A stretch of 40,811 bases of DNA from Clostridium sp. CAG:524 (GTDB lineage: Bacteria > Bacillota_I > Bacilli_A > RF39 > UBA660). Every line of letters begins with the position of its first letter. Position 1 is the stretch's first letter. The notes beneath the pieces were generated by a model, which made no database searches, had not been told where the DNA came from, and worked only from the letters and a program-made list of their open reading frames with translations. The stretch spans positions 32,780-73,590 of the forward strand of contig FR880118.1 of NCBI GenBank assembly GCA_000434555.1, given 5' to 3'. A program made the translations under genes and the position numbers. This document shows, in pieces, positions 34,040-40,811 of this stretch.

Positions 34040-34360
34040 ATGGCTACAACAACTGCTATAAGCGTACAAATTGATAAAGAAGATAAAGATAAGGTTACTG
34101 AAATTTTGCAAAAGTTAGGTGTTAGTATGAGTGGACTAATAAATATGACTATAAAGCAAGTAATCATGCGAGGCAGTATTCCTTTTGATATTTCCCTACC
34201 AAAAGAGGAAGAAAGCGAACTGCATCAATATTTCACTGAAGAGGAATTACAAATGGCAGCAAGAGAACTTGCCTATATAAAAGAACACCCTGAAGAATAT
34301 AAAAGTTATAATAATATAAAAGAGTTAAAAAAAGCTTTACTAAATGATGATGAATTATAA
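34040..34360 (+). CDS. RelB/DinJ-family antitoxin
   Basis: 106 residues from ATG 34040, with AAGGAG before it. The N-terminus ATTTAISVQIDKEDKDKVTEI forms the ribbon of a ribbon-helix-helix domain, followed by LGVSMSGLINMTIKQVIMRGSIPFDI, the DinJ signature. The C-terminus is acidic and toxin-binding in the family. DinJ-type antitoxins neutralise YafQ-type mRNA interferases and repress their own promoter. The stop overlaps the start of a YafQ-type toxin gene that is now broken, so this antitoxin appears to be left over and expressed alone. Confidence 0.9.
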   Translation: MATTTAISVQIDKEDKDKVTEILQKLGVSMSGLINMTIKQVIMRGSIPFDISLPKEEESELHQYFTEEELQMAARELAYIKEHPEEYKSYNNIKELKKALLNDDEL

Positions 34361-34637
34361 GATTAAATATACAAAAGAGTTTAAAAAATCTATCAAAAAA
34401 ATAACAAAGCAAGGAAAAAGCATTGATAAATTATTAAATGTTATTGATTTGTTATCAAATAAGCAACAATTAGATTCAAAATATAAAGATCATGCATTAT
34501 ATAACGACAAATAATTTAAAGATTGTAGAGATTGTCATATCGAACCAGATTGGATACTTATTTATAAATATTTAGAAGAAGAAATAGTGCTATTATTAGT
34601 AAATACTGGCAGCCATAGTGAAGTATTAAAAAAATAA
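34344..34637 (+). pseudogene. YafQ-type mRNA interferase toxin, interrupted by an in-frame stop
   Basis: The frame from 34344 (ATG also at 34347 and 34350) reads NYKIKYTKEFKKSIKKITKQ, continues to KYKDHALYNDK, then meets TAA at 34512-34514. It resumes without frame change: FKDCRDCHIEPDWILIYKYL and then LLLVNTGSHSEVLKK to a stop at 34637. The RDCHIEPDWLLIY and TGSHSE blocks, including the catalytic His, are family hallmarks and lie after the stop. Only one codon is altered, which suggests a recent point mutation or a sequencing error. Without it the toxin would be about 97 residues. It overlaps the antitoxin end. Confidence 0.88.
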
Positions 34638-34641
34638 AATT

Positions 34642-34676
34642 TAGCAATTAAATCAACATGCGTTGCTATTTTTTTT
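34642..34676 (+). terminator. Terminator after the toxin remnant
   Basis: TAGCAA/TTGCTA (34642-34647, 34663-34668) with a 15-nt loop, then eight T. Confidence 0.65.
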
Positions 34677-34691
34677 ATGCTTATTTACGCA

Positions 34692-34717
34692 AAATAAAAT
34701 CCATATATAAATATGGA
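34692..34717 (-). terminator. Terminator after the 34723-35190 lipoprotein gene
   Basis: TCCATAT/ATATGGA (34700-34706, 34711-34717) with a 4-nt loop and TTTTATTTT following on the minus strand. Confidence 0.8.
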
Positions 34718-34722
34718 CTTCA

Positions 34723-35190
34723 TTAATAACCTAATTCTTGTATGAATTTATCTACTTCTTCTTTGTATTCTTCTTTAACTTTTGTGTATAGTAATGTATC
34801 ATCTACTTTGCAAAGATAAATATAATAGCCATTATCAATTAGTGAATAAGTAGTAAAGTTACCACTACTATTAGATACTTCTTTTGAATTTTTTGATTTT
34901 GATTTAGTAATTTCATCTTTATTATAATCAAACATATACTCAGCATCACTATCACTCTTTAAAGTATAAAATTCTATAACCCATTTACTAAGATTATTTG
35001 CTGTAGTGGCTGTTTTAACAATCTTAGATTTTTTAAATTGTGAAGTAACATCACTAACTATATAATTATTGCTTGTTGCTTTTTCTTTAAATGTATCTAA
35101 TGTAATTACTTTTTTATTTTCACATCCAACTAGTAAAAGCATCATCATTAAACATAAAGTTATTTCTAAAAACTTGTTTCCTTTTTTCAT
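34723..35190 (-). CDS. Small lipoprotein, unknown function
   Basis: 155 residues from ATG 35190, with AAAGGAG before it. Signal sequence and lipobox LLVGC (Cys near residue 23). The mature part begins with charged ENKKVITLDTFKEKATSNNYIV and continues as an alternating strand/helix domain with KWVIEFYTLKSDSDAEYMFDYNK, a Ser/Asn-rich linker and a C-terminal helix KEEVDKFIQELGY. No family is recognised. It follows the coiled-coil gene by 13 nt, as the last gene of the 36470-34723 operon. Confidence 0.75.
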   Translation of the reverse strand: MKKGNKFLEITLCLMMMLLLVGCENKKVITLDTFKEKATSNNYIVSDVTSQFKKSKIVKTATTANNLSKWVIEFYTLKSDSDAEYMFDYNKDEITKSKSKNSKEVSNSSGNFTTYSLIDNGYYIYLCKVDDTLLYTKVKEEYKEEVDKFIQELGY

Positions 35191-35203
35191 AAAAACTCCT
35201 TTA

Positions 35204-36208
35204 TTATGCTGCCATGCCATGTGATAAGTTTGCTTCTCTTACAAATTGTTCACTAAGATTGCAAGTTCCACGCTTAGCTTTAAGCTTGTCAAGTCTTCCT
35301 TTTTCTCTTTCAAGTCTTTTAAGTCTACTTTCCATTTTTCTTTTTTCAAAACTTTGTCCTAAGGCTTGAAGATTATTTTTAAGTCCACCTTCACTTCTTA
35401 ATCTAATTATTTCATCATTTGTTAAACTAATGTCATTAGTATAATCTTCTATTTGTTTATTATTTTCTATTCTTCTGCTAGCATATTCTTGTTCACGAGC
35501 GTATTCTTTAGCATATTTATTAAGTTCTTTTTCACGTGCAGCAATATATTTTTCTGTAGCTTTATTAACCATTCTTTGTTGAACACTATTAAGTGATCCT
35601 TTTTTAGCTTGTAAGCTTTCTATCTTTTTTCTAACTCTATTTATTTTAGCTTGATTAGACATTTGTTTAAATTTAGTCTTATATTTTTTACCTTCTTCTA
35701 CTAATTTATTAAGTTCTGTATATTGTTCTTGTAATGCATAGTCATTATTTCTAATGCCTTCTTTTAATGCAGAGTTTGCAAATCTTTCAATACCATTTAA
35801 CATAGTTTGGTCATAACCATAATTATCTTTTAAAACATTAATATTTTGTCTAACACTTTCATATTCATTACGTGCTTGTTTAAGATCATTTAAAACATCT
35901 AATATACCTTGTTTATCTTCATTACTTAAACTTGAATCTTTAATAGAATTATATAATGCAGTGTATCTATTAATCATCTTATCATATTCACCAATGACAG
36001 TGTTATGAACTTTTTTAGCACCTGCGTTTACTGCAGCTGCATGGATATATCTATTTGAAGATAATCGTCTTAACTCATCATCAGTAAATTTTCTTGAAGA
36101 AAGATCAATATCTTGTACATTAATACCACATTTTATACATATAGCAAGAAAGGTATTAACATTAATATTAGGAAGTTTGCCTCTTTTTTTAGCTTCTTCA
36201 AATGTCAT
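35204..36208 (-). CDS. Long coiled-coil protein, unknown function
   Basis: 334 residues, no signal peptide or membrane helix. The first 65 residues look globular (NINVNTFLAICIKCGINVQDIDLS, then SSNRYIHAAAVNAGAKKVHN). The rest (about 70-325) is nearly all charged helix with heptad-like Leu/Ile spacing (YTALYNSIKDSSL, KINRVRKKIESLQAKKGSL, RLKRLEREKGRLDKLKAK). It ends HGMAA. It starts 1 nt after the DUF1292-like gene and has AAAGGAG, so the two are co-translated. It could be a cytoskeletal, scaffold or chromosome-related protein; no motif decides this. Confidence 0.75.
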   Translation of the reverse strand: MTFEEAKKRGKLPNINVNTFLAICIKCGINVQDIDLSSRKFTDDELRRLSSNRYIHAAAVNAGAKKVHNTVIGEYDKMINRYTALYNSIKDSSLSNEDKQGILDVLNDLKQARNEYESVRQNINVLKDNYGYDQTMLNGIERFANSALKEGIRNNDYALQEQYTELNKLVEEGKKYKTKFKQMSNQAKINRVRKKIESLQAKKGSLNSVQQRMVNKATEKYIAAREKELNKYAKEYAREQEYASRRIENNKQIEDYTNDISLTNDEIIRLRSEGGLKNNLQALGQSFEKRKMESRLKRLEREKGRLDKLKAKRGTCNLSEQFVREANLSHGMAA

Positions 36209-36209
36209 A

Positions 36210-36470
36210 CTAAACTTCTCCTTTTATTTCCTCTTCAACTCTATCAATTTCAGCATTTATATAATCAATTTCTTCTTGATTTCTAATAGTGTCAAGAGAA
36301 TAGCTTTCTTCCTTTTCATTTAAAATTGAAGCGAAAATATTACTTTTATCACCATTAACAGTATAAATAATAAATGTTTTATTAAATCTAGCTGAATCAA
36401 TTATATCAAGTACATTAACATCAACAATACTTCCATCTTCAACACTTACTTTTAAAATATTATCCTCCAT
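36210..36470 (-). CDS. DUF1292-like small protein, second copy
   Basis: 86 residues. It has the DUF1292 pattern: ILKVSVEDGSIVDVNVLDII, FIIYTVNGDKSNIFASIL and the acidic end EEIDYINAEIDRVEEEIKGEV. It resembles the ireB-cluster protein at 32123-32389 but heads a different operon with a coiled-coil protein and a lipoprotein. AGGAGG precedes the ATG. Function unknown. Confidence 0.75.
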   Translation of the reverse strand: MEDNILKVSVEDGSIVDVNVLDIIDSARFNKTFIIYTVNGDKSNIFASILNEKEESYSLDTIRNQEEIDYINAEIDRVEEEIKGEV

Positions 36471-36515
36471 ATCATATCCTCCTAGTATATTAAAATTATA
36501 GCATACATTTAAATG

Positions 36516-36539
36516 AAAAAAAAGTTATTTCTAACTTTT
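36516..36539 (-). terminator. Terminator after spoIVB
   Basis: AAAAGTTA/TAACTTTT (36520-36527, 36532-36539) with a 4-nt loop and seven T on the minus strand. The spoIVB stop overlaps it. Confidence 0.75.
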
Positions 36540-37508
36540 CTCTCCTTCACTAAGCATTGTTACTATTGATATACCATATCCAAGATAAGTATTGTCAATT
36601 AAAACATTAGTAACCGCACCTATTATTTTATTATCTTGTATTATTGGTGAACCACTCATTCCTTGAACTATACCACCTGTTTTAGAAAGTAGCTCATTAT
36701 CAACTATTTCAAAACTAAATGCTTTTTGAGTATCTTTACGTGCACTATATTTATCTACAATATTTATTTTATATTTTTTAACATCATTATTTTTAAGTAC
36801 AGTGTATATGTACGCGTCCCCACTCTTAATTTCATTAAATGAAGCTATTTCCATAGTATCTTTATTTAATAATTCGCTATTCCACATTCCATATATACCT
36901 TTATTAGTATTTTTACGTATAGTACCTATTTCTTTATCATAAAGTATAGTTGCTTCTTTACTACCAACATGACCATTTCTACTTTTATTAATAGATTTAA
37001 CTTTACTCATAAGAATATTACCATTCTTAACTTCTACAATACTTTTAGTTTCATTTAATATAATTTCATGTCCTAAAGCACCATATATTTTACTTATTGG
37101 ATCTATATATGTTAAAGTACCAAGACCTACTACTGAATCTTTAACATAAAGACCTGTTTTATATATATTATTTTCTTCTCCTATCTTTAAATCTATATTA
37201 TATGTTTTACCATTTCTTACTATTTCAATAGGTATACTCATATTACTAATATTTTCATTTTTAATTAAGTTATTTAATTCATTAATAGAAGTAACACTTT
37301 TACCATTTATTTTAGTAATCGCATCTCCTATTTTAATATTATTTTTAGCAATATAAACACCATCTACTTTATAGAATCCAACTACTATTAAGCCATTAGG
37401 TTCTATCTTTATACCTATACTTTCTCCTCCTGGTATTATATTTTTGGAATAAGCATAGATACTTATTGGCATTAAAATCATAATAAATAATACTATAATT
37501 TTCTTCAT
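36531..37508 (-). CDS. spoIVB: SpoIVB sporulation signalling serine protease
   Basis: 325 residues. An N-terminal signal/anchor is followed by a PDZ domain (about 28-108: IPGGESIGIKIEPNGLIVVG, KIGDAITKINGKSV). The S55 protease domain has the catalytic His147 (YGALGHEI), Ser285 (GMSGSPIIQ) and Asp305 (NVLID), in the order of Bacillus SpoIVB. In Bacillus it is made in the forespore and cuts SpoIVFA to free sigma-K processing in the mother cell. Its place downstream of nusB-xseA-xseB is a compressed form of the Bacillus region, with ispA, dxs, argR and recN missing and no spo0A after it. AGAGGTG precedes the ATG. Confidence 0.92.
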   Translation of the reverse strand: MKKIIVLFIMILMPISIYAYSKNIIPGGESIGIKIEPNGLIVVGFYKVDGVYIAKNNIKIGDAITKINGKSVTSINELNNLIKNENISNMSIPIEIVRNGKTYNIDLKIGEENNIYKTGLYVKDSVVGLGTLTYIDPISKIYGALGHEIILNETKSIVEVKNGNILMSKVKSINKSRNGHVGSKEATILYDKEIGTIRKNTNKGIYGMWNSELLNKDTMEIASFNEIKSGDAYIYTVLKNNDVKKYKINIVDKYSARKDTQKAFSFEIVDNELLSKTGGIVQGMSGSPIIQDNKIIGAVTNVLIDNTYLGYGISIVTMLSEGEKS

Positions 37509-37566
37509 ACTTACACCTCTAGTACTAGTATTAACAATTATTTATTATATAAAGTGGTAATATATA

Positions 37567-37606
37567 GAAAAAAGATTACTCATTTATTTTAAAATCAGTA
37601 ATCTTT
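37567..37606 (-). terminator. Terminator between xseB and spoIVB
   Basis: AAAGATTACT/AGTAATCTTT perfect 10-bp repeat (37571-37580, 37597-37606), followed by T residues on the minus strand. The xseB stop is inside it. It separates spoIVB into its own transcription unit. Confidence 0.8.
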
Positions 37607-37803
37607 CCATTTTCTTCCACAAGTTTATTTATAGTTTCAGTCGCACTATTTAATTTCTTTTCACAAAAGTCAATTAATTTCATGGCTTCAGTATATTTAA
37701 CTATCGCATCATCTAGTCCAAGTTCACCACTTTCAAGTTCACTTACTATCTTTTCTAATGCTCTTACTTGATCTTCAAATTTCATTTCTTTCTTTTCACT
37801 CAT
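37576..37803 (-). CDS. xseB: Exodeoxyribonuclease VII small subunit
   Basis: 75 residues: two helices with the family pattern FEDQVRALEKIVSELESGELGLDDAIVKYTEAMKLIDFCEKKLNSA. XseB binds XseA to form exonuclease VII, which degrades single-stranded DNA. The ATG overlaps the xseA stop by 8 nt. Confidence 0.97.
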   Translation of the reverse strand: MSEKKEMKFEDQVRALEKIVSELESGELGLDDAIVKYTEAMKLIDFCEKKLNSATETINKLVEENGKITDFKINE

Positions 37804-39133
37804 TATTACTTACTCCTTTAACATTCGCATTGATTTTACCAGTTTTTACCACTATATTAATATTATCACTTATATTTATATCTTTAATATCTTTAATTAT
37901 TTTATTGTCTTTATATACTATAGAATAACCTTTATCAAGTATATTCTCTGGATTTAATAAATCTAACTTTATCTTTAAAGTATCAATATGTTTAGTATTA
38001 TTTTTAATGATATTATTTATTTCATCATTAAGATTATCTTTTAATATTTCTATATTTTTAATTTCTTTTTCATATAATACTTTAGGATTATTTAAGATAT
38101 AATTTTTCTTAAAACTATCTATTTTATTTTTATAGTTATTTAGTATATTATATATAGCATTATTACATTTATCATATAGAATATCTAATTTTTGTTCTTT
38201 CATTTCATATAATCTCATTGGATTATTAAGTAAATAATTAGATTTATATTTATTTATAAGTTCTCTATAGCTATACATTCTATTGTTAATTGAATTATTT
38301 ATCTTATCAAAAGTATTACTAAAGTATCTTTTTATTTCACTTAAATCAGGTGTTGCGGCTACTGCTGCTCCTGTTGGTGTTGGTGCTCTAAAGTCTGCTA
38401 CAAAATCACTTATTGTAAAATCTATTTCATGCCCTACACCACTTATTATAGGTATTCTACTATTATATATCGCTCTTGCTACTATTTCTTCATTAAATGG
38501 CCATAAGTCTTCTATAGCTCCTCCACCACGTCCTAAAATAATAGTATCAATGTCGTCAAATGTATTTGCATATTCTATCATACGAACAATGTTTTTACTT
38601 GCAAATTCTCCTTGAACAAGGGTTGGAAACACATATATAGTCACAAGAGGATATCTCTTATTAATAGTTGATATTATATCTTTAATAGCTGCTCCTGTTG
38701 GCGCTGTTATAACGCCTATTTTACGAGGTATTCTTTTAATCTTCTTCTTATGACTTTGATCAAATAATCCTTCACTAGATAACTTCTTCTTAAGTTCTTC
38801 AAATAATATATATAAGTTACCAGTACCATCCATATCCATAGAATCAACATATATTTGATAACTACCTGTTGCCTCATATACAGACACTCTACCATGTACT
38901 AAAACAGAATCTCCATCTTTAGGAATAAATTTAAGTACACTCTTATAATTAAACATGACAGCATTTATCTTACTGTTTTCATCTTTTAATGAGAAATATA
39001 AATGTCCTCTACTATGAAACTTAAGATTACTTATTTCACCTTTAATATATACATTCTTAAGTACAGAATTAGATTCAATAGTAAACTTTATAATACGATT
39101 AATATCACTAATAGTAATATATTCTTTATTCAT
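37796..39133 (-). CDS. xseA: Exodeoxyribonuclease VII large subunit
   Basis: 445 residues. An N-terminal OB fold (NVYIKGEISNLKFHSRGHLYFSLKD) binds DNA. The catalytic domain has KIKRIPRKIGVITAPTGAAI, DTIILGRGGGAIEDLWPFNEE and PIISGVGHEIDFTISDFVAD. A long coiled coil (about 270-400) carries XseB, with the repeated phrase NNPMRLYE/NNPKVLYE. A C-terminal strand closes the protein with LDKGYSIVYKD. It overlaps nusB by 8 nt and xseB by 8 nt. Confidence 0.97.
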   Translation of the reverse strand: MNKEYITISDINRIIKFTIESNSVLKNVYIKGEISNLKFHSRGHLYFSLKDENSKINAVMFNYKSVLKFIPKDGDSVLVHGRVSVYEATGSYQIYVDSMDMDGTGNLYILFEELKKKLSSEGLFDQSHKKKIKRIPRKIGVITAPTGAAIKDIISTINKRYPLVTIYVFPTLVQGEFASKNIVRMIEYANTFDDIDTIILGRGGGAIEDLWPFNEEIVARAIYNSRIPIISGVGHEIDFTISDFVADFRAPTPTGAAVAATPDLSEIKRYFSNTFDKINNSINNRMYSYRELINKYKSNYLLNNPMRLYEMKEQKLDILYDKCNNAIYNILNNYKNKIDSFKKNYILNNPKVLYEKEIKNIEILKDNLNDEINNIIKNNTKHIDTLKIKLDLLNPENILDKGYSIVYKDNKIIKDIKDINISDNINIVVKTGKINANVKGVSNNE

Positions 39134-39536
39134 CTACTTCCTCATTATCACGAATCTTATCAAGTACAGCATTTATTAGTTTAACAATCTTTTCATCACT
39201 ATACTTTTTAGCAAGTTCAACTGCTTCATTTATAACAACTACTTTAGGAGTATTATAATATAACATTTCATATGTAGATAATCTAAGTATTGCTCTATCT
39301 GTTTTACCAAGTCTATCTAAATCCCAATTTTCTAAATATTTGCTTATTATTTTATCAATACTATCTTTCTTCTCTAGTACTCCATCTACTATATCACGAA
39401 CGAATTTATTATCTATTTCTAAATTCTCATGAAATACACTTTCTAAATCATATGGTATTTTATCTTTATCATATAGATCTATTTGATATAAGATAATCAT
39501 TATCTTCTCTCTTGCTTCAGTTCTATTTAATTTCAT
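39126..39536 (-). CDS. nusB: Transcription antitermination factor NusB
   Basis: 136 residues from ATG 39536, with GGAGGAG just before it. An all-helical NusB domain: MKLNRTEAREKIMIILYQIDL at the start, then NWDLDRLGKTDRAILRLSTYEMLYY and PKVVVINEAVELAKKYSDEKIVKLINAVLD, which are diagnostic. NusB with NusE binds boxA RNA in rRNA operons. folD, usual between nusB and xseA in Bacillus, is absent. Confidence 0.97.
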   Translation of the reverse strand: MKLNRTEAREKIMIILYQIDLYDKDKIPYDLESVFHENLEIDNKFVRDIVDGVLEKKDSIDKIISKYLENWDLDRLGKTDRAILRLSTYEMLYYNTPKVVVINEAVELAKKYSDEKIVKLINAVLDKIRDNEEVDE

Positions 39537-39590
39537 AAACTCCTCCAAAAACTATTAAGATTATATAATATTTAGTAATCTTTTACAATA

Positions 39591-39617
39591 GAAAAAGTAC
39601 TATTTCTAGTACCTTAT
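39591..39617 (-). terminator. Terminator after the prepilin-like gene
   Basis: GTACTA/TAGTAC with a 4-nt loop (39597-39612), followed by five T on the minus strand. The surrounding 26 nt are identical to 40751-40776. Confidence 0.85.
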
Positions 39618-39625
39618 TGTTTTGT

Positions 39626-40714
39626 TTAGCCTATTCTGAATGCTGGACTAACACCACAATTATTATCACCACTCGCCGCATAATTCCATCCACCAATATT
39701 AAGCATTACATGAAAACTAAAATTTGTCGTGGAACTAGCAGTACGTAGCCACCAGCACTTTGCAGTAGTTTGATATTTTTTTATTGTACCAGCAGAATTA
39801 CTTGTTGTAATTCCATTATTAGCATAATAGTCTAATTGTCTTGTTAATGTTTTTGCTGTATCATATTCGCTATTAAAATCACTATATATCTCTTTTCCCG
39901 ATAAAAAATATAATTTATCAGTTGATATAAAATTTGTTTCCTTAGTTGTACTTCCGTGCCCTGACATTGTTGTCGTATCTATTATTACTTTTTTTATTTC
40001 ATCTGGTATTGCATTATATATATCATTATTTACAAATGTATACATACTTGACGCTGGCCATCCTCCTACATTTATTGCAGTATCATTCATTTTATGTAGT
40101 GTTATTATATCAACAAACTCTAGTACAAATCCACATGCACTTTGTGAAAAATTTGTATTTGAACATTCACTTGGTGTAGATTTATTAGCTATACGCAATG
40201 TATGTTTTCCATAACTGCCTAAATCTATTTCTTTTGTATCACCTACATTATATACTCCATCATTTTCTTCTCTTATTGCATCTATAATTGTCTCCCAGTC
40301 GTCTGTAGAAAAATTTTTAGGAGATGTTTCTTCACATTTTCCTTCTATTATTTTATCAGTTGTGAGATCACTTAAATTATTAAATTTACCACTTATACAA
40401 TAATTTCCATTACTAACTTCAAATTTCTTAATGCTTCCATCATTATTTAATTTAACTTTATATTTTAGATCATTAGATTCTAGTTCTAATTTATTATTAT
40501 CATTTGAAACAATACTAATCTTATTACCTCTCATTGTTTCACTAATATATTTCTTAGATATCTCTTTGTATATTGTTTTTGCTTCTGTTAAAAACGTATC
40601 TTTCTTTGCTTGATTAAACATTTTTAATACATTTGGTAATGCTATTATAACAAGTAATGCTAATATCGCTATTACTGCTAAAAGCTCAACTAACGTGAAT
40701 CCTTTATTCTTCAT
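39626..40714 (-). CDS. Type IV prepilin-like protein with C-terminal DUF6273 domain
   Basis: 362 residues from ATG 40714, preceded by AAGGAAG; the longer frame from 40750 would bury the prepilin motif. The N-terminus MKNKGFTLVELLAVIAILAL is a type III signal/prepilin sequence, cut before Phe in the family. The first helix continues to about residue 55, followed by a small beta region with one Cys pair (NYCISG, EGKCEE). The second half is a DUF6273-type domain: DWETIIDAIREENDGVYNVG, FVLEFVDII, and the ending CWWLRTASS and CGVSPAFRIG. A prepilin peptidase and pilus ATPase are not in the window. It could be a minor pilin or pseudopilin carrying a binding domain. Confidence 0.88.
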   Translation of the reverse strand: MKNKGFTLVELLAVIAILALLVIIALPNVLKMFNQAKKDTFLTEAKTIYKEISKKYISETMRGNKISIVSNDNNKLELESNDLKYKVKLNNDGSIKKFEVSNGNYCISGKFNNLSDLTTDKIIEGKCEETSPKNFSTDDWETIIDAIREENDGVYNVGDTKEIDLGSYGKHTLRIANKSTPSECSNTNFSQSACGFVLEFVDIITLHKMNDTAINVGGWPASSMYTFVNNDIYNAIPDEIKKVIIDTTTMSGHGSTTKETNFISTDKLYFLSGKEIYSDFNSEYDTAKTLTRQLDYYANNGITTSNSAGTIKKYQTTAKCWWLRTASSTTNFSFHVMLNIGGWNYAASGDNNCGVSPAFRIG

Positions 40715-40750
40715 ACCACACTTCCTTATCCTACTTAAATTATACAACAT

Positions 40751-40776
40751 AAAAAGTACTATTTCTAGTACCTTAT
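40751..40776 (-). terminator. Terminator after the upstream DUF6273 gene
   Basis: Same 26-nt sequence as at 39592-39617, with the GTACTA/TAGTAC stem (40756-40771) and five T on the minus strand. Confidence 0.85.
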
Positions 40777-40786
40777 GATTTTTTAA

Positions 40787-40811
40787 TTATCCCAATCGGA
40801 AAGCTGGAGCA
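40787..40811 (-). CDS. C-terminal end of a second DUF6273 protein, partial
   Basis: Only the last seven codons and the stop (40787-40789) are inside the window. They read APAFRLG-stop, which matches the SPAFRIG-stop ending of the prepilin/DUF6273 protein next to it. Together with the duplicated terminator this indicates a tandem paralogue running in from the right edge. Confidence 0.7.

Noticed and set aside
34512..34514. TAA in the toxin as recoding or reassigned stop
   Set aside because: TAA ends many intact genes in this window, and no recoding structure is visible; a mutation or sequence error is simpler.
37509..37566. Possible sigma-G promoter before spoIVB (AATACTA)
   Set aside because: The -35 match is weak and initiation would fall on the ribosome site, so I do not call it.

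Overview
The window looks like a chromosomal segment of a very AT-rich, spore-lineage member of the Bacillota (class Bacilli or a related reduced gut lineage such as RF39 or Erysipelotrichia-like bacteria; this placement is inference). The support is: Shine-Dalgarno sites of the AGGAGG/AGGTG type, standard genetic code (TGG for Trp, TGA as stop), Bacillus-like gene orders (ireB-ruvX-DUF1292-mltG-trmR-trhP1-trhP2-greA; nusB-xseA-xseB-spoIVB), and late sporulation genes (spoIIIAH, gerE, gerM, spoIVB). Almost all genes lie on the minus strand. The exceptions are a small XRE regulator, an 82-residue membrane protein, tex and a toxin-antitoxin remnant. Intergenic gaps are short, and many stop codons sit inside terminator hairpins.

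Layout. 1-400: start of a secreted TasA-like protein and tRNA-Arg(TCT). 456-2201: sporulation block spoIIIAH, gerE, gerM. 2259-7682: two diverged copies of a module made of one large secreted glycine-rich, cysteine-rich protein plus two small Cys-containing lipoproteins. 7800-8265: decayed remains of another secreted protein. 8337-14238: DUF1015 protein, an HPt-receiver protein, a hybrid histidine kinase and an adenylate-forming enzyme. 14337-17359: XRE regulator, GNAT acetyltransferase, gltX, tRNA-Ser(GCT), small membrane protein. 17389-22401: three-gene operon encoding a papain-like protease with a C-terminal dockerin, a membrane-anchored stalk protein whose N-terminal domain looks like a cohesin, and a lipoprotein. 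22532-26576: tex, a small membrane protein and a secreted DUF285 repeat protein. 26698-33806: housekeeping block tig, greA, ho5U tRNA-modification genes, mltG, ruvX, ireB, uppS. 34040-34637: RelB/DinJ-type antitoxin with a YafQ-type toxin broken by one stop codon. 34723-36470: uncharacterised three-gene operon. 36531-39536: spoIVB, xseB, xseA, nusB. 39626-40811: tandem prepilin-like/DUF6273 genes.

The most interesting system is the apparent dockerin-protease/cohesin-anchor operon. It would be a minimal, cellulosome-like way of docking one protease to the cell membrane, in an organism with no visible cellulosome context. The duplicated glycine-rich/lipoprotein modules, with their divergent cysteine-rich inserts, are the second system worth study.
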